Source: Ignavigranum ruoffiae
Lineage (GTDB): Bacteria > Bacillota > Bacilli > Lactobacillales > Aerococcaceae
DNA: 64,000 nt
Direction: 5' to 3'
Assembly: GCF_900110675.1 (NCBI RefSeq)
Contig: NZ_FOEN01000009.1
Coordinates: 1-64,000, forward strand
Shown here: one piece after another, positions 54,098-63,009 of the stretch
Layout of the letters: every line of letters starts with the position of its first letter
How positions within the stretch are numbered: the first letter of the stretch is position 1
The notes under the pieces: model-generated
Databases searched by the model: none
What the model was told of the DNA's origin: nothing
What the model saw: only the letters and a program-made list of their open reading frames with translations
Made by a program: the position numbers and the translations under genes

Positions 54098-55603
54098 CTA
54101 ATCACGATGTTGACGAATTTTAAATTGACCTTTTTTCTTGGTTTTCTTTCGCGGATGTCCTTTACGATCCCGTTGACGAGATGAACGTTCCTGATGATGA
54201 TCTCCGTGTTTCGCTTTGTCCCCTTTATGTCTTGAACGATGTGACCGTCTGGATTTAGCTGATTTCTTGTCGTGCTGGCTGTGTGGTAAAGGTTTCTGCG
54301 GAGAAATCTCCACTTCAATATCAGTCGATGAGGATATAATCTCACTTAGTAAAGCAGCAATCACGTCATTAGCTACATAGTGTTCTAAAAGTTGCTTAGC
54401 CACATTACGGTATCGATCTAAGTTATCATGAGCAATCTCATCATCCATCCGTTCGATTAATTGAAGAACCTGTCCATGGAGGGCTTCTTTATCAGTTGGA
54501 GGACTTAATGGTTTCATATCCTTGCGAGTTAACTTCTCAATCGTTCTTAAGTAGGCCATTTCGCTATTTTGGACAAAAGTAATCGACATCCCGTCTTGAC
54601 CGGCTCGCCCAGTTCGCCCAATACGATGGACATAGGATTCAGGATCTTGTGGAATATCATAATTATAGACATGGGTTACCCCCGAAATATCTAAGCCACG
54701 AGCAGCCACATCGGTAGCCACTAGTAACTCAACACTTCCCTTACGAAATTCATGGATCACACTGGTTCGTTTTTGCTGGGTGATATCGCCATGAATTAAT
54801 TCTGCATTAAAACCTCTTAAACTTAAGCCACGGCCCACTTCATCGACCCGTTTCTTCGTCCGACAAAAGACAATAGCCTGGCTAGGATTCTGCACTTCCA
54901 AGAAACGGGTTAAGATGTCAAACTTCTCATCGTCACGACATTTCACAAAGAACTGTTCGATTAAATCGGCAGTCATTTGGGCGGCTTTAATCTTAACGAT
55001 TTGGGCGTCGATTAGAAATTGGCTTCCCAATGCTTGAATCGCAGGGGGCATGGTCGCCGAGAATAAGAGTGTCTGCCGACTGGTAGGCGTTTCAGCAATA
55101 ATGGCTTTAATATCATCAATAAACCCCATATTCAACATTTCATCGGCTTCGTCCAGTACCAGAGTTTGGAGTTGGTCGAGTTTCAGCACCTTGCGCCGGA
55201 TTAAATCTAAAATCCGTCCAGGCGTTCCCACAACAATATCAGGTTTCAAGCGCTGAATCCGATCAATCTGTTTGCCAATCGGTGATCCGCCATAGACCAC
55301 ATAAACCCGGGCACGTTGCCCTTTCCCTAAACGGAAAATTTCCTCTTGAACTTGGATAGCTAATTCGCGGGTCGGCGCTACAACCAAGCCTTGAATCGAG
55401 GATAGGGAATCTACTAATTTGTTTAGCATTGGCAAGCCAAAAGCGGCCGTCTTTCCAGTTCCGGTCTGAGCTTGACCAATCAAATCTTGTCCTTGTAAGG
55501 CAATCGGAATCGCTTCTTGCTGGATGGGAGTGGGTTCTTCAAAACCCATCTCTTCTAGGGTTTCAATTAATTCTTTTCTTAAATGTAGTTCGTTAAATTT
55601 CAA
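54098..55603 (-). CDS. cshA: DEAD-box RNA helicase CshA
   Basis: A 501-residue ATP-dependent RNA helicase of the RNA degradosome and cold-shock response. Motifs: Q motif GFEEPTPIQQEAIP, Walker A AQTGTGKT, PTRELAIQ, DEAD in LDEADEMLNMGF, SAT, ARGLDISGVTHVYNYD and HRIGRTGRAG. The last 55 residues are very basic (KSRRSHRSRHKGDK, RKKTKKKGQFK) and bind RNA. The start is TTG at 55603, five bases behind AGAGGAG; there is no closer ATG. The leader contains a terminator-like structure. Confidence 0.95.
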   Translation of the reverse strand: MKFNELHLRKELIETLEEMGFEEPTPIQQEAIPIALQGQDLIGQAQTGTGKTAAFGLPMLNKLVDSLSSIQGLVVAPTRELAIQVQEEIFRLGKGQRARVYVVYGGSPIGKQIDRIQRLKPDIVVGTPGRILDLIRRKVLKLDQLQTLVLDEADEMLNMGFIDDIKAIIAETPTSRQTLLFSATMPPAIQALGSQFLIDAQIVKIKAAQMTADLIEQFFVKCRDDEKFDILTRFLEVQNPSQAIVFCRTKKRVDEVGRGLSLRGFNAELIHGDITQQKRTSVIHEFRKGSVELLVATDVAARGLDISGVTHVYNYDIPQDPESYVHRIGRTGRAGQDGMSITFVQNSEMAYLRTIEKLTRKDMKPLSPPTDKEALHGQVLQLIERMDDEIAHDNLDRYRNVAKQLLEHYVANDVIAALLSEIISSSTDIEVEISPQKPLPHSQHDKKSAKSRRSHRSRHKGDKAKHGDHHQERSSRQRDRKGHPRKKTKKKGQFKIRQHRD

Positions 55604-55650
55604 TAAATCTCCTCTTTTTCTTTCAATGAATATTTCATAAACAAATAAAA

Positions 55651-55713
55651 ACCGCACATCCTGTTCGACAAAGCAGAAACGCCTTGCGAGCAGGTCGTGC
55701 GGTATATCTACCG
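55651..55713 (-). promoter_or_regulatory. cshA leader: terminator-like hairpin with a competing small hairpin
   Basis: Minus strand ACCGCAC (55697-55703) pairs with GTGCGGT (55651-55657), with inner CCTG/CAGG, followed by TTTTATTTG. Upstream CGGTAGATATACCG (55700-55713) forms its own hairpin that uses the same ACCG bases, so the two exclude each other. This layout resembles an attenuator; it could also simply end murF transcription. Confidence 0.5.
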
Positions 55714-55742
55714 ACTGCTTAAAGGTCCACACTTACAGTAAC

Positions 55743-55771
55743 AGTCTAACATGGATGAAGACGAGTCACAA
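55743..55771 (-). promoter_or_regulatory. cshA promoter
   Basis: TTGTGA (55766-55771) and TAGACT (55743-55748) on the minus strand, 17 bp apart, start about 20 bp behind the murF stop and give a leader of about 130 nt. Confidence 0.55.
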
Positions 55772-55791
55772 GAAAATCTTTACCAAATCCC

Positions 55792-57195
55792 TTAATGGGT
55801 AGCGTGACCCGTTAAAGCTGTCACGACTTGTAATAAATCCACACCCCAGCTTGACTTCACTAAGACTAAGTCATCCGCTTGAACATCTGCCTGTAAAGCT
55901 CGAATTAAAGTTTGATGGTCACGAGCTTCGTAGAAAAGTTTTTGAGGGTCGTATTTGTGCAACAGTTCTTGGTAAAGGTAGGCCATCTGTTCCCCAAATA
56001 AATAAACGGTGTCAATCTTTTCCGGATCGAGTGCTTGGGCTAAATCACGGTGGTAGGCTTCGGAATTCTCACCCAATTCGCGAATATCGCCTAAAACCGC
56101 AATCTTTCTTCCTTTAACAGCAAGTTGAGCTGTAGATAAGGTATTAAGAATGGCCTTCATTGAGGTCGGACTAGCATTATAAGCATCATTAAGGACTTGT
56201 GCGCCATTCGGCATCTGCAACCATTCCAAACGATTAGCCGTTAGTTTGAATTGAGCCAATTGGAAGATGGCTTGTTCGATTGGAACGTGCAAGGAGCGGG
56301 CGATACTTAACGCGATCAGGGCATTGGACACATTATAAGAGCCAATCACTGGAATCATGCATCTTACATTCTCATCGAGATTGGTTCTGAAGAACGTTTT
56401 ATCTTGTGTTTCTTCTATATCATAGGCATAAACATCGTTCGTTTGGGCTAAACCGAAACGCACCGTGTTAATGGTCTTATTCAGCTCAGGCATTTCCTGT
56501 TCAATCAAGACTTCTTCGCCTGGATAGAAGAAGGTGCCGCCATCTTTCAAACCATATAGAATCTCTAATTTAGCTCGAGCAATCCCTGCCCGCGTCTTAA
56601 GAAATTCAAGATGACTTTCACCAATCAAGGTAATCGCAGCGATATCGGGTTGAACAATCTTGCTCAGTGTTTCAATTTCGCCAAAGTTACTCATCCCTAA
56701 TTCAGTGACCACCACTTCGGTATCCTCTGGCATCTGTAGAATGGTATAAGGAACCCCGATTTCATTGTTGTAGTTTCCCTGGGTCTTATGGACGCGATAT
56801 TTAACAATCAATACCTGAGCGGTCATATCTTTGGTGGTTGTTTTACCATTGCTTCCGGTAATGGCAATCACGATCGGATTAATCAATCGACGATAATACT
56901 GAGCGAGTTCTTGCATTGCTAATAAAGTATCCTCAACATAAATGACGGATATCTTATCCGTAGGCGCAGGTAAATCTTTACGCGACCAGAAAGTTGCTAC
57001 CGCTCCTTGTTCAATCGCCTGTTCTATGTATTGATGGCCATCCGTCTTACCCCCGGTTAAAGGAACGAAGAGGGTCCCTTGACTGACTTTACGAGAATCA
57101 AACTCTACATTACTAATATAAATATCTGGTTGGCGAAGCTGGCAGTCCAAGGTTTGAATATTAGCCAAGGCCTGCTCAAGTTTGATATTTTTCAA
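55792..57195 (-). CDS. murF: UDP-MurNAc-tripeptide-D-Ala-D-Ala ligase MurF
   Basis: A 467-residue Mur ligase that adds D-Ala-D-Ala to the UDP-MurNAc tripeptide. ATP loop TGSNGKTTTKD (about 113-123), QGNYNNEIGVP, ESHLEFLKTR with the carbamylated-Lys region, and DAYNASPTSMKA are typical. The start is TTG at 57195 with AAAGGAG nine bases upstream. It follows ddl by 14 bp, so both final steps of the D-Ala-D-Ala branch are cotranscribed. Confidence 0.96.
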   Translation of the reverse strand: MKNIKLEQALANIQTLDCQLRQPDIYISNVEFDSRKVSQGTLFVPLTGGKTDGHQYIEQAIEQGAVATFWSRKDLPAPTDKISVIYVEDTLLAMQELAQYYRRLINPIVIAITGSNGKTTTKDMTAQVLIVKYRVHKTQGNYNNEIGVPYTILQMPEDTEVVVTELGMSNFGEIETLSKIVQPDIAAITLIGESHLEFLKTRAGIARAKLEILYGLKDGGTFFYPGEEVLIEQEMPELNKTINTVRFGLAQTNDVYAYDIEETQDKTFFRTNLDENVRCMIPVIGSYNVSNALIALSIARSLHVPIEQAIFQLAQFKLTANRLEWLQMPNGAQVLNDAYNASPTSMKAILNTLSTAQLAVKGRKIAVLGDIRELGENSEAYHRDLAQALDPEKIDTVYLFGEQMAYLYQELLHKYDPQKLFYEARDHQTLIRALQADVQADDLVLVKSSWGVDLLQVVTALTGHATH

Positions 57196-57209
57196 GAAAC
57201 AATGCTCCT

Positions 57210-58292
57210 TTACTGATTTTTTAATGCTTGACGCATTTCATAACGTTTCAGTGCCAGTTGAATCAGCTCCTCGATGAGGTCGCGGGTGCTGAGGCCCGTT
57301 TCATTCCAAAGACATGGATACATACTATAAGGGGTGAACCCAGGCATGGTGTTTAATTCATTAATATAGACATCGTTATTGGCAGTCACAAAGAAATCGG
57401 CGCGAGATAGACCGCTTCCGTCGATGGCTTGATAGGCTTTGAGGGCGTAGTCCTGAATGGTCAAGGAAACACTTGGATCAAGCTCGGCAGGAATCTGCAT
57501 TTTCACTGTATTGTTGATATATTTCTCGTCATAGTCATAGAAATCACTATCCTTAACTAACATCCCGACCACAGAGGCATGAGGATCTTCATTGCCCAAG
57601 ATGGCCACTTCACATTCATAGGCAGTAATTCCTTGTTCAATCACAATTCGGCGGTCAAATTTCAGAGCGGTTTGAATCGCTTCTTTTAAATCTTCACTGC
57701 TTTCGACCCGACTGATGCCGACTGAAGAACCCATATTGGCTGGTTTAACAAAAAGCGGATATAAGAGACTGCCTTCTATTTTTTGAATTAAGGCTTCTTG
57801 ATCTTCCAGCCATTCTCGTTTAACAAAAGCGATATAAGGCACTTGAGGAAGCCCCGCTTTATCAAAGAGTTGCTTACTGATAATCTTATCCATCCCAGTC
57901 GCTGAAGCAGTCACCCCCGCTCCTACATAAGGCAAGTTTAATACTTCAAGCAAACCTTGAACCGTTCCATCCTCACCATTAGGTCCATGAAGAACTGGAA
58001 AGACAACCGTATCCTTGTCCTTAATATCACCTGGATTGATCACCACACCGGTTGAGATGTCACCGGGCTGCTCAGCCCATGATTCTACAAAAGCCTGTTC
58101 GAATTTCAACTGTGAGGCATCTTCTAAAGGCTTTTCCATCAAAGGCCCCTTTAGCCATACACCTTTGCGCGTAATATATACAGGTAGGACTGAATAAACA
58201 TCCAGCATAATTTCTTGACTAATATTAAAGGCAGAAATGATCGAAATATCGTGCTCTGCACTCTGTCCTCCATAAAGCAACACTATTTTCAT
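57210..58292 (-). CDS. ddl: D-alanine-D-alanine ligase
   Basis: A 360-residue ATP-grasp enzyme. KIVLLYGGQSAEHDISIISA, HGPNGEDGTVQGLLEVLNLP, VKPANMGSSVGISR, and the closing YINELNTMPGFTPYSMYPCL are intact. The omega-loop YDYDEKYINN carries Tyr, which predicts the normal D-Ala-D-Ala product, not D-Ala-D-Lac. GGAGGAG precedes the ATG. Confidence 0.97.
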   Translation of the reverse strand: MKIVLLYGGQSAEHDISIISAFNISQEIMLDVYSVLPVYITRKGVWLKGPLMEKPLEDASQLKFEQAFVESWAEQPGDISTGVVINPGDIKDKDTVVFPVLHGPNGEDGTVQGLLEVLNLPYVGAGVTASATGMDKIISKQLFDKAGLPQVPYIAFVKREWLEDQEALIQKIEGSLLYPLFVKPANMGSSVGISRVESSEDLKEAIQTALKFDRRIVIEQGITAYECEVAILGNEDPHASVVGMLVKDSDFYDYDEKYINNTVKMQIPAELDPSVSLTIQDYALKAYQAIDGSGLSRADFFVTANNDVYINELNTMPGFTPYSMYPCLWNETGLSTRDLIEELIQLALKRYEMRQALKNQ

Positions 58293-58310
58293 TAGAATAC
58301 TCCTCCATAA

Positions 58311-59072
58311 CTAATCGGTGTCAGATAATTTTAGTTCAACATCCCACTGCTCGCCATTGGTATCATAGATGATAAAACCTATGTGATCACTCGGCCTTTG
58401 GTCACGACTCAGTAAGGTTAATTGATCTTCGATAATATTTAAAGGAACATACCAACGCGTTCCTTTCTGATAAGCCTGGTTAAAATTAACTTTCAGGCCG
58501 GTGGCAAAGATGGGGGCAATTTCCTCGACCCTATCTTCGACCATAGATTGAACATGGGTTTTGCGTAGAAAAGCCAGTGGGTTTCCCTCGTTAATTAACT
58601 CAACCATCTGTTCTTTCATGGCTCGTTGGAAACGAGGATAAAAGTGGCTGACGTACCGATAATAGACCTTGTTGAGTCCATTGGGCAGTGTCAAATACAC
58701 ATAATTATTCTGTAGCTTATAAAAAAACGCCGATCGCAGAGATTTATTAGCATGGAATAAATACAGAATTTCGGCAATCTCACTCGGTGCGAGTTGGTGT
58801 ATAGCTTCGACACTTTCGAAATCAATCCAATTCGAAATTCGCAAGCCAGCCTTAACGACAGAAGAAAGATAATCTTGAATTTCTATTTTCCCTCGCAATA
58901 TTTTAAAATTCGTTAAGCTATCATAACGCCCATAATCTTGCGGGGCCTCAGCTAAAATCATATTATCCGGAAAGTAGCGATCCAGAAAATCATTGGCCAC
59001 AAAATTTATACCCCGAGTCATCACATGATTCGTTACCGAGTCATAATGTATATATAAATTCTTGCGTTTCAT
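58311..59072 (-). CDS. Uncharacterised protein before ddl-murF
   Basis: A 253-residue protein that I do not recognise. It is soluble, with no signal peptide or membrane segment. The first 100 residues look mixed alpha/beta (NLYIHYDSVTNHVMTRGINF), the middle is helical and aromatic (SAFFYKLQNNYVYLTLPNGL, YYRYVSHFYPRFQ) and the last 60 have a beta pattern ending GEQWDVELKLSDTD. AAAGGGGG lies before the ATG. It is 18 bp upstream of ddl, so it is probably cotranscribed and may be linked to wall synthesis, which is only an inference. Confidence 0.75.
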   Translation of the reverse strand: MKRKNLYIHYDSVTNHVMTRGINFVANDFLDRYFPDNMILAEAPQDYGRYDSLTNFKILRGKIEIQDYLSSVVKAGLRISNWIDFESVEAIHQLAPSEIAEILYLFHANKSLRSAFFYKLQNNYVYLTLPNGLNKVYYRYVSHFYPRFQRAMKEQMVELINEGNPLAFLRKTHVQSMVEDRVEEIAPIFATGLKVNFNQAYQKGTRWYVPLNIIEDQLTLLSRDQRPSDHIGFIIYDTNGEQWDVELKLSDTD

Positions 59073-59151
59073 CTCTGGCCCCCTTTCCTTAAACTTAGAC
59101 TGTCTATATTTTACCGTGTTTAACCCAACTTGAAAAGACTCTAGAAACTAT

Positions 59152-59160
59152 ATTATAGCA
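59152..59160 (-). promoter_or_regulatory. Extended -10 promoter for the unknown gene-ddl-murF unit
   Basis: Minus strand TGCTATAAT (TATAAT at 59152-59157) lies 80 bp before the start at 59072. From 59161 to 59379 the gap holds no gene or clear structure. Confidence 0.5.
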
Positions 59161-59392
59161 CTGCTTAAGCTAAAAGAAAGCCATCATTCAAAAATTACGC
59201 CTTGAAATTCTTACATTCGATTAAATACCCAGATCTCTTTCGGAGTTTTTATCTTCAAACGATCAGGAAATTGAAATACAAGCTGCTAATAAAATATAGA
59301 TTAAATCGAAACAGGATTCCCAATAGATTTTCTAACTTCACTTATTTGTTTAAACAGATTGAACATCTCAATCAACTTTAAAAAACAAAAAG

Positions 59393-59535
59393 ACGAATCA
59401 GTTCGACTCGCCAGCACTCGAAGATCCACGTAGCTTACAAGTGCTTAGCGACTTGTCGCTTAGAGCTTGTCTAGTGGATCTAGTCCGCAAAAGCAATGCT
59501 TTGAAGCACGGTCGCTTGCCAGTCGACTGATTCGT
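59393..59535. repeat. Large branched inverted repeat behind lemA
   Basis: ACGAATCAGTTCGACTCGCC (from 59393) pairs with the arm ending at 59535 (GCCAGTCGACTGATTCGT) with one bulge and few mismatches. An A-tract on the left and T-tract on the right lengthen the stem. Inside, GATCCAC (59423-59429) pairs with GTGGATC (59474-59480) and encloses ACAAGT/ACTTGT. AAAGC-AAT-GCTTT (59490-59502) forms a second branch. T-runs exist on both strands, so it can terminate lemA and insulate the next unit. The plan is like the ACCGAATA elements but the ends differ. Confidence 0.7.
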
Positions 59536-59578
59536 TTTATTTTTTGTTTTTGAATGACTAAGATATTCAATTAAGTTG

Positions 59579-60139
59579 TTAGAACTGAACTTCTGGAACC
59601 GCACGATCTTCTGCCGGTGTTTCCAACACTTTCTGAGTTTGGAATCCGTGAACTCCTGCTACAATATTATTGGGAACCGTCTCAACCAAGTTATTATACT
59701 CCGTCACACTTGAATTATAAAGTTGACGAGCAATGGCAATTTCTTTTTCAATTGTCTCCAAGCTGTTTTGTAATTGTAAGAAGTTCGTATTGGCTTTTAA
59801 TTCAGGGTACTGCTCAGCCACAACCAATAATCGCGATAAGGCACCTGTTAGCGCATTCGATTTAACATTGATTTCTGCGGGATCAGCATCATTCGGCAAA
59901 TTAATTAATTGTTGCCGTGCTTTAACTACCGCCTCAAGCGTTGAAGACTCGTGTTGAGCATATCCTTTTACCGTATTTACCAGATTTGGAATTAAATCAT
60001 TCCGCTTTTGTAATTGCACATCGACTTGACCAAAAGCTTCTTTAACCCAGTTTCGTTTTTTGATCAAATTATTATAAATTCCTACCCAAAATAAAGCAAT
60101 TAGGGCGACAATACCGAGAACAATAAATAATGCTAACAT
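59579..60139 (-). CDS. lemA: LemA-family membrane protein
   Basis: A 186-residue protein with one N-terminal membrane segment (ALFIVLGIVALIALFWVGIY) and the conserved helical body: VKEAFGQVDVQLQKRNDLIP, LVNTVKGYAQHES, AEQYPELKANTNFLQLQ and YNNLVETVPNNIVAGVHGF. Function is poorly defined. The ATG at 60139 has AAAGGAGG seven bases upstream; longer in-frame starts lack this. Often paired with htpX or DUF2207 genes, but neither is adjacent here. Confidence 0.93.
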   Translation of the reverse strand: MLALFIVLGIVALIALFWVGIYNNLIKKRNWVKEAFGQVDVQLQKRNDLIPNLVNTVKGYAQHESSTLEAVVKARQQLINLPNDADPAEINVKSNALTGALSRLLVVAEQYPELKANTNFLQLQNSLETIEKEIAIARQLYNSSVTEYNNLVETVPNNIVAGVHGFQTQKVLETPAEDRAVPEVQF

Positions 60140-60291
60140 GATCATTCCTCCTTTAATTAAATCCATTATACTCAATCCCTGCAACCTTGTCGAAGAGAAT
60201 TGATTGGCTAACTTCAATTCGTCACCCATCAGAGTTAGCTATCTTCTTGACAACTTTTATCTTATAATATGTAGCGGAAAAGAGGAAAACT

Positions 60292-61833
60292 ATGAAACGT
60301 ATTTATACTAAAGACCGGGTATTATATTGGATGACCCTGAGCCTATCTTTAATCATCTGCCTTTATTTTGCTAATCAGAAAGTCGGTTATCATATTGATG
60401 AACTTTATAGTTATGGCTTGGCAAATTCATATAGTCATCCTTTCCCCAATGCGATTAATCAATGGCTTAGCGGAAGTTATTACCATGACTACCTGAGTGC
60501 CGACTGGGCTCATCGGTTTAATTACCTTGCCGTCTATCAAAATCAAGTCCAAGATGTCCATCCACCACTCTATTATTTCCTATTACATACCATTTCTTCT
60601 TGTGTACCAGGTATCTTCTCCAAATGGCTGGGCCTCGGTCTGAATTTAGTGTCTCATCTGCTCAGTTTAACGATGATCATTCTGATCGGCCGTAAAATGA
60701 GCACTCAATCCTATATCCCCTATGCCCTAGCCCTATTATGGGGACTCAGTGTCGGTGGATTGAATACTTTTTTATTTATTCGCATGTACAGTCTGTTGAC
60801 CTGTATGGGGCTGATTCTTTTATATCAAATAATCTGTTTGTTGGATCAAGGTCATTATCATCTTAGAAGCTGGATCGGCCTTAGCTTAACAGTGATGCTT
60901 GGGAGTTTGACCCATTATTACTTTATTATCTACGCTGGCTTGCTATTTATCTTTTGGCTAGTTATTCAACTCCGTCGTAGCCAGTGGAAATTCCTCATAA
61001 AAGTAGGATCTGCGGGACTGATCGGTCTTGGCTTAGCCTATCTCTTCTTTCCGGCTATGATCAGCCATCTGACCCAAAGTAATCGGGGCAGTGAGACACT
61101 TACTAACTTAAGACAAGTTGGACTTGGCCAAAATCTATTGACCTATTTACGTTTTATCAATTGGGAACTCTTAGGCAAGATGCCCTGGGGACTCTTTCTA
61201 GCGATTTTCATAATTTCTGTAATCGTTTATTATCAAAAGCGACCCTACTTAAAACATACTCGTTCAAACCTGACGCAGAAGCTTCTTATTATTGGACCCG
61301 CTTTGGCTTTCTTTGCCTTAGTTCAAGTGATTTCTCATTATTTGACCCCAAGATATATTTATCTCATCTATCCGCAACTGATTCTATATTTTGCCTATTA
61401 TCCCCTAGCCGCTTGGTCAAGCTTCAAAGATTGGCGCAAGTACCTTACCGGGGCTGTCTTTGCTTTGATGCTAATCTTTAATTTATACCAGCCGACCTTG
61501 ACCTATACCTATCCACAGCAATACCAGTTGAATCAAACCATCAACAGTCGGTCGCCAGTCAATGCCATCGTCCTGACCGACCAAAAATGGAAATTGATTC
61601 GTTTGACAACTTATTTACAAGATTATCAACATGTCTATCCCTGGTCGGCCAAAGAATGGTCGATTGACTCATTTCCTCAATTAGCCGACCATCAGCAAAG
61701 TTTAGACATTTACATCCTAGATCAGGCCTTCCCACTCAGTCAGATTAAGGGTACACTTAAACAAGTGTATCCAGACTTTCAAAGCAAGATTACTTACCAA
61801 GATCAAACGCTGACCCTAATTCACTTAGAATAA
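60292..61833 (+). CDS. Membrane glycosyltransferase, GT-C superfamily
   Basis: A 513-residue protein with about eleven membrane segments. The first extracellular loop has HIDELYSYGLANS, with the acidic D-E pair of GT-C catalytic sites, followed by DVHPPLYYFLLH, a strong GT39/GT83-type motif. Such enzymes use lipid-phosphate sugars to glycosylate surface lipids, polymers or proteins. The sugar and acceptor are unknown. The soluble C-terminal region is about 90 residues. AGAGGAAAA precedes the ATG; the LOG gene follows by 21 bp. Confidence 0.8.
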   Translation: MKRIYTKDRVLYWMTLSLSLIICLYFANQKVGYHIDELYSYGLANSYSHPFPNAINQWLSGSYYHDYLSADWAHRFNYLAVYQNQVQDVHPPLYYFLLHTISSCVPGIFSKWLGLGLNLVSHLLSLTMIILIGRKMSTQSYIPYALALLWGLSVGGLNTFLFIRMYSLLTCMGLILLYQIICLLDQGHYHLRSWIGLSLTVMLGSLTHYYFIIYAGLLFIFWLVIQLRRSQWKFLIKVGSAGLIGLGLAYLFFPAMISHLTQSNRGSETLTNLRQVGLGQNLLTYLRFINWELLGKMPWGLFLAIFIISVIVYYQKRPYLKHTRSNLTQKLLIIGPALAFFALVQVISHYLTPRYIYLIYPQLILYFAYYPLAAWSSFKDWRKYLTGAVFALMLIFNLYQPTLTYTYPQQYQLNQTINSRSPVNAIVLTDQKWKLIRLTTYLQDYQHVYPWSAKEWSIDSFPQLADHQQSLDIYILDQAFPLSQIKGTLKQVYPDFQSKITYQDQTLTLIHLE

Positions 61834-61854
61834 TCTTTAGAAAAGAGGATATCA

Positions 61855-62382
61855 ATGAACATTGCGGTTTACTGTGGATCAAAAATAGGATTGAACCCCA
61901 AATTTAGTCAAGCAGCCAAAGATTTAGGTTCTTGGCTAGCCCAAAATAAACACACCTTAATCTATGGAGGGGCCAGCCATGGCTTAATGGGCTTAGTAGC
62001 GGATGCCTGTTTACAAGCCGGTGGCAATGTAATTGGCGTCGCCACCTATGAAATTCATAATATGGAACATTGGCACCAAGGACTCAATCAATTAATTACT
62101 GTGGATACTTTAAGCCAACGTAAGGGAGTGATGTCTGAGCAAGCTGATGCTTATATCGCTCTACCCGGTGGGCCAGGAACCTTGGAAGAAATTGTCGAGA
62201 TGATTTCTTGGGCCCGGGTCCAACTCCATCACAAACCCTGCTTGATTCTGAACATTGATCATTATTATGATGCTTTACAAAAGTTATTGACCAGTATGGT
62301 TGAACAAGAATTTATCCTAGCCAGTAATTTACAATTAGTGCATCTTGTCAACACGATTGCTGATTTAGATGAATATATTTAA
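61855..62382 (+). CDS. LOG-family nucleoside monophosphate phosphoribohydrolase
   Basis: A 175-residue Rossmann-like enzyme of the TIGR00730 group, formerly called lysine decarboxylase-like. It has IYGGASHGLMGLVADA and the signature PGGPGTLEEIVEMI (PGGxGTxxE), with Arg in the SQRKGVM segment. These enzymes split 5'-phosphoribosyl bonds, as in cytokinin precursors or AMP. AAAGAGGA precedes the ATG. A branched repeat follows at 87 bp. Confidence 0.88.
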   Translation: MNIAVYCGSKIGLNPKFSQAAKDLGSWLAQNKHTLIYGGASHGLMGLVADACLQAGGNVIGVATYEIHNMEHWHQGLNQLITVDTLSQRKGVMSEQADAYIALPGGPGTLEEIVEMISWARVQLHHKPCLILNIDHYYDALQKLLTSMVEQEFILASNLQLVHLVNTIADLDEYI

Positions 62383-62468
62383 GTTGGATCAGGGACCCCT
62401 TTGGCTGCTCTTTGATAAATCGACCACCCAGTGAGAGGATACTTTATTTCCTCACATCACATTAAACA

Positions 62469-62590
62469 AACCGAATAATTACCCACTCATTAACCAAGCA
62501 GATCTAATAATTCATTTCACTTCTGGGATCTGCTCCAGTAAACAAGCTTAATGACAAAGCTTGTTGAAGGGTAACTATTCGGTTGTTTTT
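62469..62590 (+). repeat. ACCGAATA branched terminator-like repeat, copy 3 (behind LOG gene)
   Basis: AACCGAATAATTACCC (62469-62484) pairs with GGGTAACTATTCGGTT (62569-62584), 15 of 16 positions. Inside, AGCAGATC (62497-62504) pairs with GATCTGCT (62527-62534), and ACAAGCTT (62542-62549) with AAGCTTGT (62557-62564). GTTTTT follows on the plus strand. A weaker GTGAG/CTCAC hairpin lies at 62431-62456 before it. Nothing else is seen up to 62632. Confidence 0.75.
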
Positions 62591-62632
62591 ATTGTTTATA
62601 AAGATGAATAGGATTAAAAATACTTAAACGAT

Positions 62633-62872
62633 CTATTTGAAAAACGACAACAAATTCTCCCACCAAGAAGATTTCTCCGCCTTAGCTACAATTGTCGTAT
62701 CAGGTTCATTCATGCCAGCTTTATTGATTTCTTCATTCCGATAAAGGTCGTCTCTTGCCACACCAATGCCACCAATCGGATTCTTTGAATGCATTCGCAT
62801 ATCACGGATCTTCTTACCTAACAAACCACCATCTTTGTGCAAGTCAATCAAATGTTTAAGACGCCGTACCAT
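62633..62872 (-). CDS. Small uncharacterised protein, 79 residues
   Basis: I do not recognise this protein. It is basic in the first half (VRRLKHLIDLHKDGGLLGKK) and ends with a hydrophobic aromatic patch, SSWWENLLSFFK, that could touch the membrane. KNPIGGIGVARDDLYRNEEI is the central part. Start at 62872 with AAAAGGGGGCGGG upstream, and a TGG-TACAAT -10 near 62931. It converges with the repeat behind the LOG gene. Confidence 0.6.
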   Translation of the reverse strand: MVRRLKHLIDLHKDGGLLGKKIRDMRMHSKNPIGGIGVARDDLYRNEEINKAGMNEPDTTIVAKAEKSSWWENLLSFFK

Positions 62873-63009
62873 AAACCCGCCCCCTTTTAATATCATGGTT
62901 TTATAATTCTTTTCATTAATTTTTAATATTGTACCATGATTTTGAACAGATTCATAATTATTGATGACCGTAACGGGAAAATCTTCACTTTGTCAATCAG
63001 AAGCTTGGC

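Noticed and set aside
54052-54345. Basic 97-codon frame overlapping the cshA 3' end
   Set aside because: It is another frame of the basic cshA tail, with no start signals of its own.
59398-59604. 68-codon frame across the repeat behind lemA
   Set aside because: Falls in the inverted repeat; product low-complexity and without ribosome binding site.
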